Shown piece after piece: positions 29,547 to 39,027 of a stretch of DNA of 64,000 bases. A program made the position numbers and the translations under genes. The stretch's first letter is position 1. The number at the start of each line of letters is the position of its first letter. Source of the DNA: Staphylococcus simiae (GTDB lineage Bacteria > Bacillota > Bacilli > Staphylococcales > Staphylococcaceae); contig NZ_CP071589.1 in assembly GCF_017357005.1 (NCBI RefSeq), positions 1,550,001 to 1,614,000 on the forward strand, written 5' to 3'. The notes beneath the pieces are model-generated. The model was not told the origin of the DNA. It searched no databases and saw only the letters and a program-made list of their open reading frames with translations.

Positions 29547-31013
29547 TTACATTTGTTTCTCAAGTTCATCAGCTATTTGCTGTACATGTGTACCAATGAT
29601 GACTTGTGATGAATGTTTACCACTTACTGTCACACCAACAGCTCCTGCACTTTTAATTTTTTGTTGATCTATTAAATTAGTATCCTTTAATTCTAAACGC
29701 AATCGTGTCGCACAATTTGTTAAATTAGTTATATTGTCGCGACCACCCAAACCTTCTAAGATAATCATTGCATTATGATAAAATTTTCCGCGCGTCGAAT
29801 TCGTTTCACCTGTAGCCACAGTTTTATTATCAGTCGTTGGATCAGTTAACTCATTATCTCCACGACCTATAGTGTTTAAATTAAACACTTGAATAACAAA
29901 TCTGAAAATAACATAGTACAAAATAAAGAACACTACACCTTGAACTAAAAGCATCAATGGATGATTAGCAACTGGATTAACTAATGATAAGACATAATCG
30001 ATTAATCCAGCGCTAAATGAAAATCCTGCTGTCCAATGGAAAAATGAAGCAATAAATAATGATAAACCAGTTAATAACGCATGAATAACGTATAAAACCG
30101 GCGCAACAAACATAAAAGCAAATTCAATAGGTTCTGTTACACCAACAAAAAATGCTGCTACTGCACTCGCTAAAAACCAACCATATACTTGCTTTTGTTG
30201 TGATGATTTAGCTGTATGATACATGGCAAGTGCAGCAGCTGGAACACCAAACATCATGATTGGGAAGAAGCCTGCTTGGTATCGACCAGTGATACCTTTA
30301 ATAGCATCTTTACCACTTTGGAATTTACCAATGTCATTAATACCAACTGTGTCAAACCAAAAAACACTATTTAATGCATGATGTAAACCTGTTGGAATTA
30401 ATAAACGATTGGTTACACCATATAGAAATGCACCTAACGATCCCATACCGACAATTGACTCACCAAACCATACTATCCAAGAATATACAACTGGCCAAAC
30501 AAAAAGTAATACCACAGCTAAAAACGTACAAAAGAATGCTGTTAAAATAGGTACAAGTCTTTTACCACTGAAAAATGATAAGGCCAAAGGTAATTCTGTT
30601 TCACTAAATTTATTATATGTATATGCAGCAATTAAACCAATTATAATTCCTACAAAAACATTTGTATTATCCATTTTTTCAAAAGCCATATCAATACTAG
30701 ACATCTTCATACCTAATAATGGTGCTAATTTTTTTGGTGATAAGACTACAGTTACAAGTAAAAACCCAAGTGTAGCCGCTAAAGCAACGGCACCATCATT
30801 CTTCTTAGACATTCCTATCGCTACACCAATTGCGAATAATATTCCTAATTGTTCTAATATCGTTGTCCCTACTGTTGTGAAAAAAGTAGCGATTAATGGT
30901 ACAACATGTAAGGCATTTAATGAGTTACCTATACCAGTTATAATAGCTGCTGCTGGCAATACTGCTACAGGTAACATTAAAGAGCGTCCTAAATTTTGAA
31001 AAAATTTATACAT
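29547..31013 (-). CDS. PTS transporter subunit EIICB, glucose/N-acetylglucosamine type
   Basis: 488-aa membrane protein. The EIIC domain (about 1-370) has roughly 10 membrane segments and the GITEPIEFAF-like signature VGVTEPIEFAFMF. The sugar-loop motif is GLHHALNSVFWF. A linker follows, then a C-terminal EIIB domain with its phosphorylated cysteine C434 in NLTNCATRLRLEL. No fused EIIA is present, so it relies on a separate EIIA. Sequence type is NagE/PtsG; GlcNAc or glucose is the likely sugar. AAGGGG precedes the ATG. No GlcT-type antiterminator site was recognised upstream. Confidence 0.9.
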   Translation of the reverse strand: MYKFFQNLGRSLMLPVAVLPAAAIITGIGNSLNALHVVPLIATFFTTVGTTILEQLGILFAIGVAIGMSKKNDGAVALAATLGFLLVTVVLSPKKLAPLLGMKMSSIDMAFEKMDNTNVFVGIIIGLIAAYTYNKFSETELPLALSFFSGKRLVPILTAFFCTFLAVVLLFVWPVVYSWIVWFGESIVGMGSLGAFLYGVTNRLLIPTGLHHALNSVFWFDTVGINDIGKFQSGKDAIKGITGRYQAGFFPIMMFGVPAAALAMYHTAKSSQQKQVYGWFLASAVAAFFVGVTEPIEFAFMFVAPVLYVIHALLTGLSLFIASFFHWTAGFSFSAGLIDYVLSLVNPVANHPLMLLVQGVVFFILYYVIFRFVIQVFNLNTIGRGDNELTDPTTDNKTVATGETNSTRGKFYHNAMIILEGLGGRDNITNLTNCATRLRLELKDTNLIDQQKIKSAGAVGVTVSGKHSSQVIIGTHVQQIADELEKQM

Positions 31014-31159
31014 GATATCATTCCCCTTAAAAAAGGTAGCAATACATTGAACAGTATCACATCGACATGATTTGATAGGTTAGTAAAACTTTATATTCGT
31101 CACTATCAATATCATACGCTTAATACTCAAACAATTTTATTACTACCTAAAGATGTTAG

Positions 31160-31777
31160 TTATAAACTTTTAGCAATTTCGTTTAATTCTTGTTGTAACT
31201 TTGCAGTACGTGTTTCAATTTCTTTAGTAATGTAATCAATACGTTCATTACGTTTTAAATCTTTTGGTAACTTAGCAAGATCAATCGGTTCACCAATATT
31301 AATCAGCGCTTGCCCTGTAATTAGTCCATGAATTTTGTTAGGACCGACATAAGCAACTGGTAAAATTGGAGATTTACTTAACATCGCAATCGTTGCAGCC
31401 CCTCTTTTTAATGGTGCGCCTTCAGCTGAAGTACGATGACCTGTTGGGAAAATACCAACTGTCTTATGCTCTTTTAATAAATTAATTGGACGTTTTAATG
31501 TGCTAGGTCCTGGATTCTCCCTATCGACAGGAAAAGCATTTAATGATGTTAAAAACTGTCCAATCCATTTGTTATTAAATAATTCTTTCTTTGCCATATA
31601 ATGGATTTGATTTGGATATAATGCCATTCCTAACATAATAACTTCGTTATAACTTTCATGTGTACAAGTTACAACATATTTATTATCTTGTGGAATATTA
31701 TCTTTACCAATAACATACAGTGATTTTGATAATTTCACTAAAATAAATTTTAAAATACTACTGACAAACGAATACAT
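31160..31777 (-). CDS. 1-acyl-sn-glycerol-3-phosphate acyltransferase family protein
   Basis: 205-aa PlsC/LPLAT-like protein with an N-terminal hydrophobic patch (about 1-18) and likely membrane association. The motif I position reads THESYNEV: H40 and E45 in place of the usual H-X4-D. FPVDREN and FPTGHRTS stand for motifs II and III (the usual EGTR glutamate is not present). AYVGPNKIHG fits motif IV. It probably acylates lysophosphatidate or another lysolipid, but the altered motifs leave the acceptor uncertain. AGGTGG precedes the ATG. Divergent from the HtrA gene. Confidence 0.83.
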   Translation of the reverse strand: MYSFVSSILKFILVKLSKSLYVIGKDNIPQDNKYVVTCTHESYNEVIMLGMALYPNQIHYMAKKELFNNKWIGQFLTSLNAFPVDRENPGPSTLKRPINLLKEHKTVGIFPTGHRTSAEGAPLKRGAATIAMLSKSPILPVAYVGPNKIHGLITGQALINIGEPIDLAKLPKDLKRNERIDYITKEIETRTAKLQQELNEIAKSL

Positions 31778-31945
31778 AGTGCCACCTACTTAACTTTTTT
31801 GTATATAACATCTAAATTTTATCATTATCTTTTTAGTTGAACAAGATAGGATCATTATACATCTAAAGTTGTATAGTGTATTACTAGCATAAATTTTGAA
31901 AAACATACATAATTAAAATGAATATTATACAATTGGAGGTTAAAT

Positions 31946-33130
31946 ATGTCAGTTTTTAATCAATCAAATCAAACAACAAGATATAAAGGTCCTAAATTCC
32001 CATGGTTTAAAACCATTATTGTCGCTCTAATTGCAGGAATTATTGGCGCATTACTCGTCCTTGGAATTGGAAAAATTTTAAATCATACGCTGTTAGATGG
32101 TGATGGTTCCAAAGTTCAAACAACCAACTCTAAAGGAGGTAATCAATTAGATAAAGAAAGTGATAAATATGGTTCAGTACACGACATGATTAAAAATGTA
32201 TCACCTGCCATAGTAGGTGTAATTAATATGCAAAAATCATCTAGCATTGATGACTTATTAAAAGGTAAATCATCAAAACCTGAAGAAGCTGGTGTCGGTT
32301 CTGGTGTTATTTATCAAATCAATGGTAACTCAGCTTATATTGTGACAAATAACCACGTTATAGATGGCGCAAATGAAATTAAAGTCCAACTTCATAACTC
32401 TAAACAAGTAAAAGCAAAATTAATTGGTAAAGATGCAGTGACAGATATTGCAGTATTAAAAATAAATAATACTAAAGGTATCAAAGCTATTAAATTTGCC
32501 AATTCATCTAAGGTTCAAACAGGAGATAGTGTATTTGCAATGGGTAATCCACTTGGTTTAGAATTTGCCAATTCTGTAACATCAGGAATTATTTCAGCTA
32601 ATGAGCGTACAATTGGAGCTGATACTACTGGTGGCGATACAAAAGTGAGTGTTTTACAAACTGATGCTGCCATCAACCCAGGAAACTCTGGTGGTGCTCT
32701 TGTCGATATTAATGGTAATTTAGTTGGTATTAATTCTATGAAAATTGCAGCAGCCCAAGTTGAAGGTATTGGTTTTGCTATTCCAAGTAATGAAGTCAAG
32801 GTGACAATAGAACAACTCGTTAAACATGGTAAAATAGAGCGCCCTTCTATTGGTATCAGTCTCATTAACTTGTCTGATATCCCAGATTTAGATCGTCAAG
32901 AATTAGATACAAATAGAGATAGTGGCGTTTATATAGCTAAGGCCCCTAAAGATAGTGATCTAATAAAAGGCGACATCATTACTAAAATAGATAATACAGA
33001 GGTCAAAGATGATGTTGATCTTAGAAGTTATTTATATGAACATAAAAAACCTGGTGAATCAGTAACGTTATCTATTATCCGAGATGGTAAGAAAAAAGAT
33101 GTTAAAGTAACTTTAAAAGAACAAAAATAA
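31946..33130 (+). CDS. HtrA-like serine protease (S1C family), membrane anchored
   Basis: 394 aa. A short cytoplasmic N-terminus, one membrane segment (about 23-43) and an external protease domain. The triad is H137 (TNNHVIDG), D167 (VTDIAVLK) and S248 (NPGNSGGAL). A single C-terminal PDZ domain (about 295-392) ends with KKDVKVTLKEQK. It degrades or refolds damaged exported proteins. TTGGAGG lies 7 nt before the ATG. The membrane anchor and single PDZ match the staphylococcal HtrA1-type gene. Convergent with the MFS gene. Confidence 0.92.
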   Translation: MSVFNQSNQTTRYKGPKFPWFKTIIVALIAGIIGALLVLGIGKILNHTLLDGDGSKVQTTNSKGGNQLDKESDKYGSVHDMIKNVSPAIVGVINMQKSSSIDDLLKGKSSKPEEAGVGSGVIYQINGNSAYIVTNNHVIDGANEIKVQLHNSKQVKAKLIGKDAVTDIAVLKINNTKGIKAIKFANSSKVQTGDSVFAMGNPLGLEFANSVTSGIISANERTIGADTTGGDTKVSVLQTDAAINPGNSGGALVDINGNLVGINSMKIAAAQVEGIGFAIPSNEVKVTIEQLVKHGKIERPSIGISLINLSDIPDLDRQELDTNRDSGVYIAKAPKDSDLIKGDIITKIDNTEVKDDVDLRSYLYEHKKPGESVTLSIIRDGKKKDVKVTLKEQK

Positions 33131-33220
33131 GTAGAGTCAAAACATCATGACCAAAAACAACAACTACCAAATGACAATGATAGTGATTTTACTAGATAAT
33201 TAACTTTAAACTATAAATTA

Positions 33221-33258
33221 ATCCCCACATACGACATTATAAAGTCCTATGTGGGGAT
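33221..33258. terminator. Bidirectional terminator between the HtrA and MFS genes
   Basis: ATCCCCACATA (33221-33231) pairs with TATGTGGGGAT (33248-33258). AGTTTTAATTT follows in plus; A/T-rich sequence follows in minus. Confidence 0.82.
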
Positions 33259-33262
33259 AGTT

Positions 33263-34675
33263 TTAATTTAATGACTTATTGTTATGTGACGTTAACATGA
33301 GTGCAGGAATAATAATTAATAATATTGCTATAACTGCAACTAAGAACCCTGCATGATAAGCAGTTAATGTATGCGAAACCGTTGTATGTGTAGCCGGCAT
33401 TATAATTGCTATAACTGTGGCAATTATTGCAGTACCCACACTTGAACCAGCATTTTCAATTATATTGATCCCTATACCTGCCTCAGCTAGATTTGATTCA
33501 GCAACACCTAAATATGCATCGGTAGTTAGTCCTAAATTAATTCCACCAACACTGCATCCTCTGATAAATAAAATAAGTGAAATAATCCAAATACTCGTAT
33601 GATTCGTTATAAATAACAATGGGATTGAACCAAACATAGCAATAATAATACTATATATGATAACAGACTTAGCTCCAATTTGATCAATCATTTTACCGAT
33701 ATATGGTCTTGTTATAAGCATTCCTACACCTTGTGGAATTAATGCAATTGCAGTTTCAATCGTTGAATAACCTTTAAATACTTGGAAATATAATGGAATA
33801 ATTAACATAGGTCCCATAATCCCAATATTTGCCAATAATAATCCAATCGATGCTGCACTATAACTCTTACTTTTAAATAGTGTTATAGGTAAAATTGTCT
33901 TGTAATTCATCTTGATATTATAAAGGATATATATTACAGCAAAAATGATAGCTAAACTTATAAGCACAAGTGACATCATATCAATGGCGTGTGTAGCATT
34001 TGATAAACGTGTCACTCCTAAAATAAGCAATGTACTAATTAATCCAAGTAAGACAATACCAATAGCATCTAATTTACTATTACGGTTAAAAGGTTCGAAT
34101 TGTGGAATATATTTGATCATTAATGGAATTGCGATAATTAAAATAACAATGTTAATGAAAAATATCCATCTCCAACTAAGTAAATGAATAATGACGCCAC
34201 CTAATACTGGTCCAAGTATAGGACCAAATATCATCGGTGTACTAACTATAGCCATGACTTTACCAGTATGTTCACGACCAGCAATTTTTACAATTAATGT
34301 AAACATCAGTGTTGTGATTAATCCTGCACTAAATCCTTGAGCAACTCTAAATATAATCAATGCTGTCATAGACCAACTGAGTCCAGCTAAAAGTGACGTT
34401 ATACCGAAAAGTAACATAGCATTAATAAATACTTTCTTACCATTGAAGCGATTGATTAACCAACCAGCTATTGGTACAGCAATTGCTAAAGCTAATACAT
34501 AACCGGTGATGGTCCACTGTGTTATTTCTATTTGTGAATGAAATGTTTCATTTAATTGTTTTATAGCAATATTAATCATTGTTGCATCAAGCATTGGTGC
34601 AATTGCACCTAATGTAATTGCCCATGCTGCAATCATAATATGTTTGGGTACTTTATTCTGTTGACGTTGTGACAT
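33263..34675 (-). CDS. MFS multidrug exporter, DHA2 (14-TM) family
   Basis: 470-aa integral membrane protein of the QacA/EmrB class. It has about 14 hydrophobic segments, motif A-like GWLINRFNGKKVFI, motif B RVAQGFSAGLITTLMF and the antiporter motif C FGPILGPVLGGVII. Drug:H+ antiport is expected; substrates unknown. It lies downstream of a marR gene on the same strand. Its own promoter carries TTGACA/TATATT with a perfect inverted repeat over the start site (34689-34706), which suggests repression by that MarR protein. It may be an insertion relative to S. aureus, where htrA and tyrS are neighbours as I recall. Confidence 0.88.
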   Translation of the reverse strand: MSQRQQNKVPKHIMIAAWAITLGAIAPMLDATMINIAIKQLNETFHSQIEITQWTITGYVLALAIAVPIAGWLINRFNGKKVFINAMLLFGITSLLAGLSWSMTALIIFRVAQGFSAGLITTLMFTLIVKIAGREHTGKVMAIVSTPMIFGPILGPVLGGVIIHLLSWRWIFFINIVILIIAIPLMIKYIPQFEPFNRNSKLDAIGIVLLGLISTLLILGVTRLSNATHAIDMMSLVLISLAIIFAVIYILYNIKMNYKTILPITLFKSKSYSAASIGLLLANIGIMGPMLIIPLYFQVFKGYSTIETAIALIPQGVGMLITRPYIGKMIDQIGAKSVIIYSIIIAMFGSIPLLFITNHTSIWIISLILFIRGCSVGGINLGLTTDAYLGVAESNLAEAGIGINIIENAGSSVGTAIIATVIAIIMPATHTTVSHTLTAYHAGFLVAVIAILLIIIPALMLTSHNNKSLN

Positions 34676-34688
34676 AATACGCTCCTTT

Positions 34689-34736
34689 TTGTTTCTTTAG
34701 AAACAAAATATACACCTTTTATTGTTTCCTTGTCAA
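34689..34736 (-). promoter_or_regulatory. MFS promoter with palindromic operator
   Basis: In the minus direction: TTGACA (34736-34731), an 18-bp spacer, TATATT (34712-34707), then the exact palindrome TTGTTTCT-TT-AGAAACAA (34689-34706) over the expected start site, then GGAGCG before the ATG. The position and symmetry fit a MarR-family operator; binding is inferred. Confidence 0.65.
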
Positions 34737-34764
34737 CAAAAATTCCAAAAAATAAAAAACATCC

Positions 34765-34913
34765 TGTGCCAAAAACATTTCACACTTCAATTCAAGTATT
34801 TGGCAGTAACTGTTTGGTTTGTAAAATATTGATAAATCAACGTTTACAAACTTAGTCAGTCTTGCCGGGGTAGGATAACGACATAAATTTTATTAAAATT
34901 CATTTCTGTATCA
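34765..34913. repeat. TGGGACA-type intergenic repeat, degenerate ends (149 bp)
   Basis: It contains the family core AGTCAGTCTTGCCGGGG and the ATTTGGCAGTAACTGTTTGG block. Its ends have decayed to TGTGCCA and TGTATCA. It lies between marR and the MFS gene and could act as a transcription-attenuating hairpin. Confidence 0.75.
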
Positions 34914-34954
34914 TTCACTTAATATCCTTTTCAATTCAAGTTAACAATGCTTTC

Positions 34955-35422
34955 CTACTTTTTGATGTTTTCTTTTTCGATAATTTCTTTGTCTAGATGA
35001 TGATTATATTTTTCAATAAATGTCATCATATGTCGATATTCATCCTCTGTCATTTGATTGAATACGTCTCGATCACGTTCTTCAAATTCTTTATGTAACT
35101 GTTCGTGTAATTGATAAACATCAATACCTGCTGGAGTTAATTTAAAGTAAATTTCTTTTTTATTATCTTGATATTGGTAAGTTTCAATTAAACCTTTAGC
35201 TATCAAACGTTTCGTTAATTTACTTATTGCGCCTCTAGTCATATATAATGCTCTAGTTAATTTGGTGACATTGGGTGCTTCTATTTCTTCTATTGCCTCT
35301 AAACAATGAATCTCGCTCGACTTATACCCTTTTAAAGCTTCTTCCATACGGTCTTTATTTAAATAAGCAATTTTATTAAAAATTTCGCGTAATTGTGACA
35401 TTAATTGTTGCTCTTTATTCAT
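34955..35422 (-). CDS. MarR-family transcriptional regulator
   Basis: 155-aa winged-helix repressor. The DNA-binding region (about 50-115) includes VTKLTRALYMTRGAISKLTKRLIAKGLIE and the wing YQDNKKEIYFKLTPAG. Dimerisation helices lie at both ends. GGAGG precedes the ATG. It is encoded 279 bp upstream of the DHA2 exporter on the same strand with a repeat element between, so the expected role is ligand-relieved repression of the exporter. No effector can be predicted. Confidence 0.88.
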   Translation of the reverse strand: MNKEQQLMSQLREIFNKIAYLNKDRMEEALKGYKSSEIHCLEAIEEIEAPNVTKLTRALYMTRGAISKLTKRLIAKGLIETYQYQDNKKEIYFKLTPAGIDVYQLHEQLHKEFEERDRDVFNQMTEDEYRHMMTFIEKYNHHLDKEIIEKENIKK

Positions 35423-35470
35423 TGCTAGACCTCCTGAACCTTATATCAATTTAATGATTCTCATACATAT

Positions 35471-35505
35471 AAAGAGGTTGAGACATCATAAGTCCCGACC
35501 TCTTT
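35471..35505 (-). terminator. tyrS terminator
   Basis: AAAGAGGTTGAGA pairs with TCCCGACCTCTTT with one mismatch and one G-U. The T-tail in the minus direction is short (TTTATAT). Confidence 0.7.
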
Positions 35506-35519
35506 ATTGGTAAGTCATC

Positions 35520-36815
<1,296 letters not shown>

Positions 36816-36849
36816 TTATATTATAAGTTTAATTGATAATTATCATAAA

Positions 36850-38715
36850 ATCGAGTAGGAGGATAACCATTATTTGATTATCCGTCCTCTCACACCACCG
36901 AGCGTACGGTTCCGTACTCGGCGGTTCAATATCTTGCGTAAGCCGTCTCTGCGAGTTGGGTTAATGGTTCTAACCCCCACTTGTAGAGACGTTTTGTTGT
37001 AAGTGCACGATGAACTTCATGCGTTGATGATAAGCGCCAGTATTTCTTTCTTGAATTGGCAATTTTCATTGCACTCTTATGGTCAAGTCCATACTTACGT
37101 AACATCTTATATTTGGTTTTTATTCTTTTCCATCTTTTGAGGATTAGTTGTCTAATGCGTCGGTTTAACCATGATTGTAACTTCGTTACAAAACCTGTAA
37201 TAAATCCTTTACCAAAGTAATTTATCCACCCTCGTGTTACTTGATTAATTTCTGATATAATCTCTTTAAAGGTACCTGGTCTATTTCGTTTCGTTAGACG
37301 TCTTAAGGTGCGTTTTAAATTTCTTCTTGCTTCCATAGTCGGTCTGAAACGATAAGTGCCATTTACTTTGGTCATTAGACAACTCAAGAACTTTAAACGT
37401 GTGATAGAACCTACCTTGCTCTTTTCACTATTTACAATAAGTTTAAGGTCTTTTTCGATAAACTTTGTCACACTTTCCATGACACGTTGACCCGCTCGTT
37501 TTGTACGTACAAAGATGACGAAGTCATCTGCATAACGAACAAAGCGATGACCACGTTTCTCCAATTCATTATCTAATTCGTGAAGATAAATATTACAAAG
37601 TAACGGGGAAATAACACCACCTTGCGGTGCACCTATTTCTCTACTTCGATAATTACCATTGAGGTCGATTGCACCAACCTGTAGGCTTCTACGAATAAAT
37701 TTAGAAATGGCTTTATCTTGAACATGTCGTTCAAATAGATACATTAATTTATCATGGTTCAACATATCAAAGCACTGTTTTAAATCACAATCAACTGCAA
37801 CTAAGTAACCTTCTTCATAGTATGTTGCACATTCTTTAAGTGCAGTTCCTGTACTACGATTCGGTCTAAAGCCATGACTGTGTTTTGAGAAAGTACGGTC
37901 GATACTAGGTTCAATGACTTGTTTAATGGCTTGTTGGATAACTCTGTCTCTTGCGACAGGGATTCCAAGCACGCGCTTTTTCCCATTTGATTTAGGTATT
38001 TCAACCTTTCTTACTGCTTGTGGCTTATACGTGCCATCAAGCAGTTTTTGTTTAATTTGTGGAAAGTATTTTGCGAAATGTGATGTTAATTCACTTACTC
38101 GCATGCCATCGATGCCAGGTGCACCGTTGTTTTTCTTCACTTTCTTAATTGCTTTTTGTATATTATTCTCTCTTACAACAAGCTCCATCATAGATGGAGA
38201 CTCACGATACATTTCTTTCATTTCACCTAAGATTTACTGTACGCACTCATATATCCTTTTTCGTTCCACTACTTATCTTTCTATGAGTTGCCAATCATTA
38301 ATTGTATTCTGTACGTTGTAAATCTCTAACCTCCATTCTTTACTTTGTATGAATATTGTTCAGTCCTTCAGTATTTCTACCTACTATGACCTCTGCTGAC
38401 TTCTCATCATTCGTTATTACTACGATTTTTTTTATCGCTGATGAGACCTCCCCGGGTAAGAGTAACCACTTTCCACTCATTCCACTGCATCATTTACTAT
38501 ATAGAACTCGGGTAGTATCGGACTTTATCTTGTATTGCAGATTCATCCATTCCACATAGCCTTGTATGATATTTCTGTTCGTCAGTGCGAGTGTTTGCGT
38601 CCGACTTCCTTCAGATTCCATTTCACAATGGACACCCTTGTCTTTCGCTAACAGTTCCTACTACCAAGCCTGTAACGGACTTTCACCGTCTAGTAATTAC
38701 CCATGCCGGGCGCAC
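36850..38715 (-). mobile_element. Group II intron, bacterial class C, with maturase ORF
   Basis: The 5' end on the minus strand reads GTGCGCCCGGCATGGGT (from 38715), a class C-type start matching the GTGYG rule. Domains I-III occupy about 38222-38715. The maturase gene is in domain IV. Domain V is the hairpin at about 36892-36927 (GAACCGCC...GGTGGTGT with a GGAAC cap), with the CGC-type catalytic triad of class C. Domain VI is about 36855-36885. The sequence is close in form to the Oceanobacillus iheyensis group IIC intron as I remember it. The 3' end is placed at the AT at 36850, with 36855 as an alternative. It sits right after a terminator U-tract, the known class C target. Confidence 0.9.
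36926..38221 (-). CDS. ltrA: Group II intron-encoded reverse transcriptase/maturase
   Basis: 431 aa. The RT domain spans about 20-290. NNGAPGIDGM is at 31-40, HGFRPNRST at 116-124, GAPQGGVISPLL at 197-208 and the catalytic YADD at 230-233. A maturase (X) domain follows (RGWINYFGKGF onward). The protein ends soon after, with no HNH endonuclease domain, as in class C introns, which home without second-strand cleavage. It promotes splicing and retrohoming. Its TGA stop (36928-36926) overlaps the first bases of domain V. Intact frame, so the intron could be mobile. Confidence 0.93.
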   Translation of the reverse strand: MKEMYRESPSMMELVVRENNIQKAIKKVKKNNGAPGIDGMRVSELTSHFAKYFPQIKQKLLDGTYKPQAVRKVEIPKSNGKKRVLGIPVARDRVIQQAIKQVIEPSIDRTFSKHSHGFRPNRSTGTALKECATYYEEGYLVAVDCDLKQCFDMLNHDKLMYLFERHVQDKAISKFIRRSLQVGAIDLNGNYRSREIGAPQGGVISPLLCNIYLHELDNELEKRGHRFVRYADDFVIFVRTKRAGQRVMESVTKFIEKDLKLIVNSEKSKVGSITRLKFLSCLMTKVNGTYRFRPTMEARRNLKRTLRRLTKRNRPGTFKEIISEINQVTRGWINYFGKGFITGFVTKLQSWLNRRIRQLILKRWKRIKTKYKMLRKYGLDHKSAMKIANSRKKYWRLSSTHEVHRALTTKRLYKWGLEPLTQLAETAYARY

Positions 38716-38949
38716 AATAAAAATGCACCCTCACAAATATGTAAGGGTGCATTGTGCACGTTACCACCAAACTTAAACATAACTTTAATGTATGTTCACT
38801 CTATTAATGATACGTTCATTAATTAAACGTAGGATATCATATTAAGAGGTGTATTCGTATGACGAACATTACCAGTTTGCAGCGACCACTAGCTCTCTTA
38901 AAATGCAAATCATATTACTTGTCCTCGTACCCTATTTCATTATACATTT
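38716..38949 (-). promoter_or_regulatory. Tyrosine-specific T-box riboswitch (leader of tyrS)
   Basis: On the minus strand the leader shows the stem I terminal motifs GAGAGCTAGTGG and CTGCAAACTGGTAATG, then a specifier loop GAA-TAC-ACC with the Tyr codon UAC at 38853-38851. The T-box-like GGTGGTAACGTG is at 38768-38757. The terminator ATGCACCCTTAC (38752-38741) pairs with GTGAGGGTGCAT (38734-38723), followed by TTTTTATT. Uncharged tRNA-Tyr should favour antitermination. The intron begins at the next base after this U-tract. Confidence 0.9.
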
Positions 38950-38955
38950 TCTCTA

Positions 38956-38984
38956 ATTATAATTAAGGTAAATTTAAAAGTCAA
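38956..38984 (-). promoter_or_regulatory. Promoter of the tyrS T-box transcript
   Basis: TTGACT (38984-38979), a 17-bp spacer and TATAAT (38961-38956) on the minus strand. It lies in the -35 region of the divergent sgtA promoter. Confidence 0.85.
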
Positions 38985-38995
38985 CTTGTCTGATA

Positions 38996-39004
38996 TGGTA
39001 TACT
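38996..39004 (+). promoter_or_regulatory. Extended -10 of the sgtA promoter
   Basis: TGGTATACT is a TGn-extended -10. There is no good -35, since that space is shared with the -35 of the divergent tyrS leader promoter. The expected start is within about 10 nt of the AGGAGG site, so the leader is very short. Confidence 0.55.
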
Positions 39005-39027
39005 ATACCTAATTTAGGAGGTTAAAG

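Noticed and set aside
35423..35470. Fur-box-like sequence (TGAGAATCATTAAAT) upstream of marR
   Set aside because: Only about 10 of 14 symmetric positions fit the 7-1-7 consensus in a very AT-rich context; not enough to call.
38222..38826. Several short plus-strand ORFs opposite the intron and T-box
   Set aside because: They lie antisense to intron domains I-III and the riboswitch, without ribosome binding sites; the RNA structures explain the sequence.
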